NCBI GenBank assembly: GCA_026982235.1
Contig: JALSHM010000466.1
Coordinates: 1-7,703 of the forward strand
Source of the DNA: Robiginitomaculum sp.
GTDB lineage: Bacteria; Pseudomonadota; Alphaproteobacteria; Caulobacterales; Maricaulaceae
Direction: 5' to 3'
DNA: 7,703 nucleotides
Part shown: positions 1-5,571 of the stretch, one piece after another
Layout: the number at the start of each line of letters is the position of its first letter
Numbering within the stretch: position 1 is the stretch's first letter
Notes under the pieces: model-generated
The model's input: the letters and a program-made list of their open reading frames with translations, nothing else
Databases searched by the model: none
What the model was told of the DNA's origin: nothing
Made by a program: the position numbers and the translations under genes

Positions 1-3
1 CAT
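1..3 (-). CDS. shdrB2: Start codon of the next operon gene, probably sHdrB2 (partial; only the ATG lies in the window)
   Basis: Positions 3 to 1 read ATG on the minus strand. It is preceded by a good Shine-Dalgarno AGAGGA (positions 13 to 8) with a 4-base gap, and it lies 29 bases downstream of the shdrC2 stop codon. In known type I sHdr operons the gene after shdrC2 is shdrB2, a CCG-domain subunit of the HdrB family that carries non-cubane 4Fe-4S clusters. The coding sequence itself lies outside the window, so the identity is inferred from gene order alone. The presence of a gene start is supported by the sequence. Confidence 0.6.
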
Positions 4-32
4 AATTTCCTCTAATAATTCTGTTCTTCGCT

Positions 33-785
33 TTATTCGGCAGCGTCTTTATAGGCATCAAGACCAAGCGCCTTTTTCTGTGCGGCGTGTTCTTCGGCGA
101 CATAGTCATTTATGGCATCACGTGCGCGCGCCCAGTCTTTGGTTTTGGGGTGAAACACGGTTGCCCAACCCATTTTCATCAGCTGGATAACTGGCAAGCC
201 TTTGATCATGTTTTTGACCATTTGCACAATCCAATCTTGCATGAGCGGTTGTCCTGTTTCCTTCAAAAAGTCTTTCAAAACTTCTCCATCTTCAATTTTA
301 CCATATTTAATAACCTGATCAGAGAACACTTCATCAAAAATGGTGGAATTTGACGGTTTAGTATGGCCTTTAAGCTCCAACCAGTGCGCCGTTGCTTTCA
401 TAACGCCCTCTGGCACCACATCGCGCGGGCAAATTGTTGTGCATTTATTGCATGATACACATTGCCAAATAATGTCTTTGTCGCGCAGAAGCTCTTCTTC
501 CATACCCATACGAATAAGATAAATCCAATAGCGTGGGTTAAAATCTGGATTCTCTGCATTGACCGTGCAGGAATTGGTACACGAGCCACACTGCCAACAA
601 CGGTGGATAAGCTCACCGCCTGGCAGGGCGCTAATCTCATCTTCCAGTGCCTCATTATAATCAGACACGACGCGAGAGCGGATAAAGGTCGACCAATCAC
701 CAGATACGTCCACCCCGTCAACAACCAAGTTATCGTGGGTGATTAAGTTTTCCGGTCTAATCAGGCTTTTTTCGTGAATAGCCAT
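33..785 (-). CDS. shdrC2: sHdrC2: iron-sulfur electron-transfer subunit of the sHdr complex (HdrC-like)
   Basis: This is a 250-residue cytoplasmic protein with two classical CxxCxxCxxxC motifs: Cys63/66/69/73 and Cys109/112/115/119, each expected to bind a cubane 4Fe-4S cluster. The second motif ends in the usual Cys-Pro, while the first ends Cys73-Thr. HdrC-type subunits carry electrons between the HdrB catalytic subunit and HdrA, and this copy is expected to pair with sHdrB2, whose start lies immediately downstream. The N-terminal ~55 residues before the first motif and the helical C-terminal half (from about residue 125) carry no motif I recognise. The start at MAIHEKS has a GGAG-type ribosome-binding site 9 bases upstream and lies 18 bases after the stop of the preceding gene, so the two are probably translated from one message. 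It differs clearly in sequence from the first HdrC copy in this operon, so it is a paralogous subunit, not a recent duplication. Assignment as C2 rests on motifs plus gene order. Confidence 0.9.
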   Translation of the reverse strand: MAIHEKSLIRPENLITHDNLVVDGVDVSGDWSTFIRSRVVSDYNEALEDEISALPGGELIHRCWQCGSCTNSCTVNAENPDFNPRYWIYLIRMGMEEELLRDKDIIWQCVSCNKCTTICPRDVVPEGVMKATAHWLELKGHTKPSNSTIFDEVFSDQVIKYGKIEDGEVLKDFLKETGQPLMQDWIVQMVKNMIKGLPVIQLMKMGWATVFHPKTKDWARARDAINDYVAEEHAAQKKALGLDAYKDAAE

Positions 786-803
786 GTGTGTTTACTCCAG
801 TCT

Positions 804-1685
804 TTAGGTGTGTTCGGTCAGACGCAAAACGTCCGCGATTGAATTTTTCTTCTTGGCGCGCCCGTCAATGATAGACGGTGCTATATCGAGATTGGTTTTT
901 GCTGCCACGCCGTCGAGACCAAGCAGTCGACGGGTAAAAACGATGGGTTCTTCTTTAGATGAGAAATCCGCCTTGAGATATAAGCCACCCTGCGCCGCAA
1001 TATAATTGGCATAGCTTTGGGCGCACAGCAAATCCACATAATATAGCACGTCGGAATATATGCCGTTATCGGTTAAATAGCCTGATAATTCTTCGCGTAA
1101 TTTCAAGAAAACTTCATAAGAATCATCAACATGCAAGGTTTCTGAATCCACATCACCATACCATATTTCGCGGATAACCCCTGAATTGGTTTTACGGTCC
1201 CAGACCCATCTATGCATGAGCGGGTGTAATTCCGGGTCGGTATTATGCAAAATCTCTGTGGCTAAATCACGAACCCAGCGGTGTCTTTTGTCTTGGGGAA
1301 ACTTTGCTTGAAACGCCCTTATGCGCGCATCAATATCACCTGCACCAAACAGACCTTTGATGGCGGCAATCAAAGCCGAGTATTTTTCGCCCTCTAAATT
1401 GTCCCCGATGCGCCGCCGCACTGTCGGCATGAACATGCAAAGCTTGGCGAAATTCTCCGCTGAAAGCCCTGCACCCGCATCTTTAAACGCGTCTTGGAAC
1501 AGGGAGACCTTGAATTTTAGTGCTTCCACATACCGCTCTACCCCACCATCAGCTTCGCAGGCGGCCAATAAATTATGCAGTGTAGATGCCAGTGTTGGCC
1601 CGTCAATCTCAAGCGCAACAGCAGGCGGTACAGCTTGGGCGACCGCCTCGTCCTTTGCTTTAAATCTTGAGAAAAACGACGCCAT
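804..1685 (-). CDS. Conserved hypothetical protein of type I sHdr operons (Hyp)
   Basis: This 293-residue soluble protein lies between shdrA and shdrC2. Known type I sHdr operons carry a conserved gene of unknown function in exactly this position. There is no signal peptide, membrane segment, nucleotide-binding loop or clustered cysteine motif; the three cysteines (43, 83, 221) are scattered. Residues 1-25 form a lysine-then-alanine/valine-rich lead that looks flexible. Residues 30-125 look largely helical. Residues 135-178 form a dense patch of Trp, His and charged residues (HRWVRD, MHRWVWD, REIWYGD) that looks like the most constrained core. Residues 205-235 are rich in tyrosine. The start is 13 bases after the shdrA stop, with GGAG overlapping that stop codon as the probable ribosome-binding site, which implies coupled translation. 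Because it is encoded within the complex's operon, it may be a structural or assembly partner of the sHdr subunits. That is inference; the sequence reveals no reaction. Confidence 0.85.
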   Translation of the reverse strand: MASFFSRFKAKDEAVAQAVPPAVALEIDGPTLASTLHNLLAACEADGGVERYVEALKFKVSLFQDAFKDAGAGLSAENFAKLCMFMPTVRRRIGDNLEGEKYSALIAAIKGLFGAGDIDARIRAFQAKFPQDKRHRWVRDLATEILHNTDPELHPLMHRWVWDRKTNSGVIREIWYGDVDSETLHVDDSYEVFLKLREELSGYLTDNGIYSDVLYYVDLLCAQSYANYIAAQGGLYLKADFSSKEEPIVFTRRLLGLDGVAAKTNLDIAPSIIDGRAKKKNSIADVLRLTEHT

Positions 1686-1698
1686 AAGACTTTCTCTT

Positions 1699-2742
1699 CT
1701 ACTCCGCTGCGACTTTAGCCGTCATAGATGCCAAGGCCGACATAGCCGCCGCTGAGCCTTGGGCGATACTATCATCAATGGTTTCAGGCCCCGTAGCCGC
1801 ACCCGCAACAAATACGCCTTCGCGTGAAGTGGCACCGGCTGTGCCGTACATATTTTGCTGATCCAAGAAACCCCAATGATGCAAATCCACACCAAAAATG
1901 CTAGAAATGAGCATATTATCCACATTCGGGTCCATGCCAACGGCATGCACAACCATGTCGAACGGGATAGTGATAGGGCGTTTGACCAATGTGTCTTCGC
2001 CTTTAACAATGACCTTGTCGCCATCAGATGTGACTTCGGCAATACGGGCTTTAATATATTTAACCTTAAATTCTTCTTGGGATTTCCAGTACATTTCTTC
2101 GTACAAACCGAATGTGCGGATATCCATATAATAGATATATACGTGGCAATCTGGTAATTCTTCGCGAATTTCCATACCCATTTTCGCGGAGACTGAACAA
2201 CAGATTTTAGAACACCATTCCCGGCCAATTTGGCGGTCACGCGAACCAACGCACAGTAGAATAGCCACACGTTTTGGCTTCTCGCCGTTGGACGGACGAC
2301 GTACACCCTGCCCGCTGGAAATCATTTGCTCGACCTGGGTTGTGGTCACCACATCAGGGAAAGAGCCAAAGCCCCATTCCGGTTTGTTGATGCTATCAAA
2401 ATGGGTAAAACCCGTACACAATATCGTCGAACCAGCCGCGATTTTTTTCCCGTCCGAAAGCTCAGCCTTAAAATTGCCCGGCTTGCCGGAAAATTCTTTG
2501 ACGCTCACACCCATGTGGACTGTAATCAGCTTATTGTTCACAACCCTATCCACCATTGAGCCAATAGCATCTTTGGCCCACTCGCCGCTTGGGACAAGTT
2601 TGGAATAGCCGCTTAGAATAGGTGCACCGCCCAGTGTATCTTCTTTTTCCACCAGCACAACTTTTTGGCCAACAGAAGCCAGTGAATGTGCTGCGGATAG
2701 GCCTGCCGGCCCACCGCCGACGACTAAAATTGGTTTGCTCAT
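1699..2742 (-). CDS. shdrA: sHdrA: FAD and 4Fe-4S flavoprotein subunit of the sHdr complex
   Basis: This 347-residue cytoplasmic flavoprotein resembles the core of HdrA. The N-terminus has the dinucleotide-binding fold GGGPAG (residues 9-14), with the ribose-binding acidic residue in VEK (Glu32) and GG at 38-39. A second FAD contact is expected in the C-terminal VAGAATGPE segment (312-320). The iron-sulfur ligands are visible as CVGSRD (Cys164) followed by a WCSKICC stretch (Cys177, Cys181, Cys182), the HdrA pattern. It is about half the length of methanogen HdrA (roughly 650 residues) and lacks that protein's added ferredoxin domains, as the sulfur-oxidiser HdrA proteins do. sHdrA is thought to be the central electron hub linking the two C/B pairs, with NAD+ the probable acceptor. 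The ATG overlaps the shdrB1 stop by 4 bases (ATGA), so translation is coupled to shdrB1; only a weak GGGA precedes the start. Confidence 0.95.
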   Translation of the reverse strand: MSKPILVVGGGPAGLSAAHSLASVGQKVVLVEKEDTLGGAPILSGYSKLVPSGEWAKDAIGSMVDRVVNNKLITVHMGVSVKEFSGKPGNFKAELSDGKKIAAGSTILCTGFTHFDSINKPEWGFGSFPDVVTTTQVEQMISSGQGVRRPSNGEKPKRVAILLCVGSRDRQIGREWCSKICCSVSAKMGMEIREELPDCHVYIYYMDIRTFGLYEEMYWKSQEEFKVKYIKARIAEVTSDGDKVIVKGEDTLVKRPITIPFDMVVHAVGMDPNVDNMLISSIFGVDLHHWGFLDQQNMYGTAGATSREGVFVAGAATGPETIDDSIAQGSAAAMSALASMTAKVAAE

Positions 2743-4127
2743 TTTATCATTCCCAGTTTTTTACGTTCTTCTACATTGATATATCCCGGACCGCCCGTAA
2801 TACGGCGGCGCGGATCGTATAAATTCTCCGGATTTCCAGCCTCAACTTGTTTGAGATAAGCCTCGAAATTCTTTTTGCCAGCTTCCCAGTCAATACCCAT
2901 TTTCTCAAACAGATTTTCAAACGGCGAAGCATGCCAGTGGGATTGTACGATTTTAAACGGATCAGCCCCACAAGCCAGGGCGGCAAATTGAATATCGGCA
3001 ATAACTGGCAATTCGTAGTTTTTACCCTCATTGGCTTCATCGGCCTTGGCAATCCACTGATTTTTGTCCATTGTGGTGATACAGCCCGTGTCATGACCAA
3101 TCATAACATCGGATTTGGCCTCGTTAATGGCCACTTTAATTTTGCGGTCAATGGCAAATGAGCGGGTAAATTCACGCTCGGAAATAATATGCCTAAAGCC
3201 AAAACCACAACAATCATACCAAGTTGAATAATCAATAACTTGGGCACCCAAAGACTGTATAATACCTGTGGAAACTGCGACCCGGTTCCCATCCAGAACA
3301 TCATCATCATAGATAACGTCTTGTGGTATCATTTTATAAACATGACAGGCCGGATGAATGGTGGCGCGTACATTCGAAACATCAATGGTTTGACGGTTGG
3401 CAATATCGCCGCGCATCACATGCACCCATTCGGAATAATGCACAACTTCTTCGGGGATCAGCAATTTGCCGTCAACAAGACGGTCTAATTTGCCGAGGAT
3501 TTTCTTCACTTTATCGCGCAATTCTGCGGACAAAAGCAAATATTCGCGTACTTCCTTATAATTCCCAAACGACGTCCCGCAATGCACGAGCGGATAATAA
3601 TACCCCTCTGGCAGACCTTCAGCCTTAGCGGAGACATAGGCTTGGTGGAAATTGCGCAAGAATACAGCAGCCAAGCTTTCGATATTGCCAATACCCGAAC
3701 CATGATAATTCCAGGCCGTGCAAGAGGTCTGATCGGTCTCGTCGAGATATTCCAGCTCCATTTCATTCATCATCCAAAGCAAGGACGTTGGATAACCTGG
3801 AATATTTCCGCACTGGCCACAAGATTTATGATGCCAAAGTCGGTTTGTGGGGATTTTCTTATCCCAGCCATAAAGGGTTTTGGCTATGCGCGGTTCGTTA
3901 TGCTCACCAACGCGGTGGACTTTAATCTCACCCTCTTTTTCAAGCTGCCACATAACTTCGCGTATATCATGCACCCGGTCTTTATTGGTCAGCATAGCAC
4001 GCTTGTCGATTTTAGCCTCAACCCAGCTCGTCGCCGTCATTGCATCGGCGGCGCTTAGATTACTGTCGCGCCATTCCGAGCCATGCCCGGTGAAGCGTTC
4101 TCCATTATTTCCGTTTTTACCTGCCAT
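2739..4127 (-). CDS. shdrB1: sHdrB1: CCG-domain subunit of the sHdr complex, with incomplete non-cubane cluster motifs
   Basis: This 462-residue soluble protein is of the HdrB type. Canonical HdrB has two CCG domains, each supplying five cysteines (C...CC...CxxC) to a non-cubane 4Fe-4S cluster. Here the C-terminal domain shows Cys261, Cys306-Cys307 (in DCCGFGF) and Cys349, but the last position is Thr352 instead of Cys. The N-terminal domain is more degenerate: Cys103/Cys106, a lone Cys136 where CC is expected, and Cys183 followed by Ser186. It is longer than methanogen HdrB (about 300 residues), with extra N-terminal (1-95) and C-terminal (from about 390) regions. The product is expected to be part of the sulfur-handling site of the complex, paired with sHdrC1. 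The start is preceded by AGAGGA with a 7-base gap. An 86-base gap separates it from shdrC1, and its stop overlaps the shdrA start. The family call is firm; the detailed cluster occupancy is inference. Confidence 0.92.
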   Translation of the reverse strand: MAGKNGNNGERFTGHGSEWRDSNLSAADAMTATSWVEAKIDKRAMLTNKDRVHDIREVMWQLEKEGEIKVHRVGEHNEPRIAKTLYGWDKKIPTNRLWHHKSCGQCGNIPGYPTSLLWMMNEMELEYLDETDQTSCTAWNYHGSGIGNIESLAAVFLRNFHQAYVSAKAEGLPEGYYYPLVHCGTSFGNYKEVREYLLLSAELRDKVKKILGKLDRLVDGKLLIPEEVVHYSEWVHVMRGDIANRQTIDVSNVRATIHPACHVYKMIPQDVIYDDDVLDGNRVAVSTGIIQSLGAQVIDYSTWYDCCGFGFRHIISEREFTRSFAIDRKIKVAINEAKSDVMIGHDTGCITTMDKNQWIAKADEANEGKNYELPVIADIQFAALACGADPFKIVQSHWHASPFENLFEKMGIDWEAGKKNFEAYLKQVEAGNPENLYDPRRRITGGPGYINVEERKKLGMIK

Positions 4128-4177
4128 AACTTAATCCTCTTTATATTGACCGCCATCCCGAATCGAAAAACTGCCCC

Positions 4178-4201
4178 CATATCCGCCTGCACGGACATAT
4201 G
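4178..4201 (-). other. Possible mRNA stem-loop in the shdrC1-shdrB1 gap
   Basis: On the transcribed (minus) strand CATAT and CCG pair with CGG and ATATG across a 6-base loop (TGCAGG), giving an 8-bp stem interrupted by a 2-base GT bulge. No T-run follows, so it is not an intrinsic terminator. It could be an RNA processing or stabilising element tuning the ratio of neighbouring subunits, or it may be chance. Confidence 0.25.
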
Positions 4202-4213
4202 CTTTTCTTGGAA

Positions 4214-4960
4214 TTACTCATCCATTTCATCTAGGTAATCATCCCAATCGTCACGTTTTTCGTCCATGAGATCGACGATTACGTCGAACAAATTCTCATC
4301 CACTGTTTCCAACTGATCCAAAACGCCCGTTTCTTCCCAGATTGTATAAAGCTCCACCGATGTCTTAAGATTGGTTTCCCAAGCGGTTTTAATGGTGTTT
4401 AATGTCGGCACAGGAATGGCTGCCCGCAACACCTTAAGCGGCGCATCGACCTTGCATATATTAGGTCCCCAATCCGGGAAGGCATCATTGGAAATCATAT
4501 CAGGCGATAATTGATTGCCTGTGGAAATAAGCTTGAGCATCACCCGTGAAAATGGCCGAAGAACTGACTTCGCCGATTCCATACCATGTTTAATCGCCGC
4601 TTCACGCATAAGCATAACCAAACCACCGGGCGAATTACCAAATGGGCATCGCGCCGCACAGGTATAGCACTGTGCACATGACCAGATTTTCTCCTGCATG
4701 GCATCGTGAATGCCTTCGAGGTTTTCCGTCCACAAAAGCTGCACAATTTCGCGCGGGCTAAAATCGTAATAATGCGCCGCCGGGCATGTGGCTGTACAAA
4801 TACCGCAATTCAGACATCCATTCAGCTCATGGTCAAACCTGATATCCGACTGAATATCTTGGAAAATTTCCTCCATAAACTCGCGAGAAACCTCCTGAGT
4901 ACCTTCAAGCGGGTCTCCTATATGCTCTTGAACGCGGGTTGTATCGGCATGATGTCCCAT
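4214..4960 (-). CDS. shdrC1: sHdrC1: iron-sulfur electron-transfer subunit of the sHdr complex (HdrC-like)
   Basis: This 248-residue soluble protein has two CxxCxxCxxxCP cluster motifs: Cys49/52/55/59 (CLNCGIC then CP) and Cys95/98/101/105 (CAQCYTC then CP), predicted to bind two cubane 4Fe-4S clusters. This is the HdrC plan, and as the first sHdr subunit gene of the operon it corresponds to C1, the partner of sHdrB1. Residues 60-90 between the motifs (HYYDFSPREIVQ, LWTENL) resemble the quinol/HdrC ferredoxin family linker. The C-terminus from about residue 195 is strongly acidic and ends in a run of Asp and Glu. The start MGHHAD is well supported by AGGAG at 4971-4967 with a 6-base gap. It lies 47 bases downstream of dsrE and is probably co-transcribed with it. 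No membrane segment is visible, so this is not the membrane HdrE/DsrM type of partner. Confidence 0.93.
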   Translation of the reverse strand: MGHHADTTRVQEHIGDPLEGTQEVSREFMEEIFQDIQSDIRFDHELNGCLNCGICTATCPAAHYYDFSPREIVQLLWTENLEGIHDAMQEKIWSCAQCYTCAARCPFGNSPGGLVMLMREAAIKHGMESAKSVLRPFSRVMLKLISTGNQLSPDMISNDAFPDWGPNICKVDAPLKVLRAAIPVPTLNTIKTAWETNLKTSVELYTIWEETGVLDQLETVDENLFDVIVDLMDEKRDDWDDYLDEMDE

Positions 4961-5007
4961 GGACGTCTCCTTTTGTTGGTTCTTGGTTGGCGACCAAAAG
5001 AATTAAA

Positions 5008-5388
5008 CTAGTAAGTCATGACCTTTGTATCTTCTTCTTCCATAATCTCTTCGATGAGATAAGCACCACCAACAATGCCTGAACATTCAGGGATGAGGTC
5101 TTCCTTGGTCATATCGAACAAGTCGAGATTTGGCGAGCAACACAGAAATTTAACCCCAGCTTCGTGGGCGTCTTGAATAAAAGAGTACACACTTTTAGAA
5201 GACCCCTCTTTAACAAACAATTTCTCGGCAAAGCCTTGTTTCATCAAAATGCCGGATGTGGCCGTACAAATTACCTCAACTTCATAATCCATAGCCGCCG
5301 CAACAGTTGCCTGAAAAAACGGCGCTCCTAATTCTTCAGTATTTTTCGGATCAGTATTCGCCATAACAATGATAAGCTTCTCGGCCAT
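5008..5388 (-). CDS. dsrE3C: DsrE-family sulfur carrier protein, DsrE3C type
   Basis: This small cytoplasmic protein is 126 residues long from the chosen start MAEKLIIVMANTD. The opening beta strand followed by a polar loop, the central alpha/beta pattern, and GVKFLCCSPNLDLF with vicinal Cys83-Cys84 identify a DsrE/F-like sulfurtransferase. Related proteins of sHdr-containing bacteria bind persulfide sulfur on a cysteine at this position and exchange it with TusA and the lipoate-binding protein. From memory, the Hyphomicrobium DsrE3C also numbers its pair Cys83/Cys84. Other cysteines are Cys41 and the one in PECSG near residue 104. An in-frame ATG at 5475 would add 29 residues, but that extension is basic, unlike the family, and overlaps the predicted transcription start. 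The ATG at 5388 has AAGGGA with a 7-base gap and is preferred. It is the first gene after the operon promoter and the likely sulfur donor to the downstream complex. Confidence 0.9.
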   Translation of the reverse strand: MAEKLIIVMANTDPKNTEELGAPFFQATVAAAMDYEVEVICTATSGILMKQGFAEKLFVKEGSSKSVYSFIQDAHEAGVKFLCCSPNLDLFDMTKEDLIPECSGIVGGAYLIEEIMEEEDTKVMTY

Positions 5389-5477
5389 GATAATTTCCCT
5401 TCGGTTGAAACGGCGCAGTGGCGACCGCTGTTCAGTGATTCCCCGCACACATTTACTGTATGCATTCATTTCCAAAC

Positions 5478-5506
5478 ACTATATTAGCAAACACTAATAA
5501 ACGCAA
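5478..5506 (-). promoter_or_regulatory. Candidate sigma70-type promoter for dsrE-shdr
   Basis: On the minus strand TTGCGT (5506-5501) and TATAGT (5483-5478) are separated by exactly 17 bases. The -10 element matches consensus at five of six positions and the -35 at three. Transcription would start near 5471, leaving a leader of about 83 bases before the dsrE ATG. It is the best promoter-like pair I could see between abgT and dsrE. Confidence 0.55.
5482..5499. promoter_or_regulatory. Candidate repressor operator: perfect inverted repeat TATTAG-N6-CTAATA
   Basis: Two perfect 6-base arms are separated by CAAACA. The element sits almost wholly in the spacer between the predicted -35 and -10 boxes, overlapping the -10 by two bases. 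A dimeric winged-helix repressor bound here would block RNA polymerase. AT-rich inverted repeats of this size are typical of ArsR-family operators, and ArsR-type regulators control sulfur-oxidation genes in related bacteria. The regulator identity is inferred; no such gene is in the window. Confidence 0.55.
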
Positions 5507-5514
5507 CACTTTTG

Positions 5515-5532
5515 TTGTCTAAGTATAGACAA
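5515..5532. promoter_or_regulatory. Perfect palindrome TTGTCTA-AGTA-TAGACAA, candidate second operator
   Basis: Perfect 7-base arms flank a 4-base centre, placed 40 to 57 bases past the abgT stop and centred about 52 bases upstream of the predicted dsrE transcription start. The arm sequence resembles sites of GntR-type regulators, and the location would suit an activator or a second repressor. Read as RNA it could form a 7-bp AT-rich hairpin, but no T-tract follows, so a terminator role for abgT is less likely. Confidence 0.5.
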
Positions 5533-5571
5533 GCGCGGCAAGCCACAGAAGCAAGTTAGCGCAGCCAAATT

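Larger units (their letters stand above)
5475..5510. repeat. Three AACACT motifs at exact 15-base steps
   Basis: AACACT occurs at 5475-5480, 5490-5495 and 5505-5510. The first two copies are part of a longer 9-base direct repeat CAAACACTA (5473-5481 and 5488-5496). The array spans the predicted -10, spacer and -35 of the dsrE promoter, so it may be an iterated binding motif. Alternatively, it may arise from the overlapping inverted repeat. Confidence 0.5.

Noticed and set aside
1321..1755. Plus-strand open frame of 144 codons opposite the hypothetical gene and the end of shdrA
   Set aside because: It is antisense to well-supported coding sequence and has a low-complexity Ser/Ala-rich product, as expected for the complement of real genes; the same holds for the other plus-strand frames, including those at 3582-4058 and 6257-6754.
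4040..4201. Small open frame of about 50 codons starting in the shdrC1-shdrB1 gap (ATG near 4199) and running into shdrB1 in another frame
   Set aside because: It has no clear ribosome-binding site, overlaps shdrB1 in a different frame, and shows no recognisable motif; the gap is better read as leader sequence for shdrB1.
5389..5475. N-terminal extension of DsrE by 29 residues from the in-frame ATG at 5475
   Set aside because: The extension is basic and unlike DsrE family N-termini. The ATG at 5388 has a good ribosome-binding site, gives the family's opening strand, and puts the cysteine pair at 83/84. The upstream ATG lies at the predicted transcription start.
5515..5571. Intrinsic terminator for the AbgT gene
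   Set aside because: The 7-4-7 palindrome could fold, but its stem is AT-rich and is followed by CAAAAG on the transcribed strand, not a T-run. GC-rich bases nearer the stop codon do not form a convincing stem.
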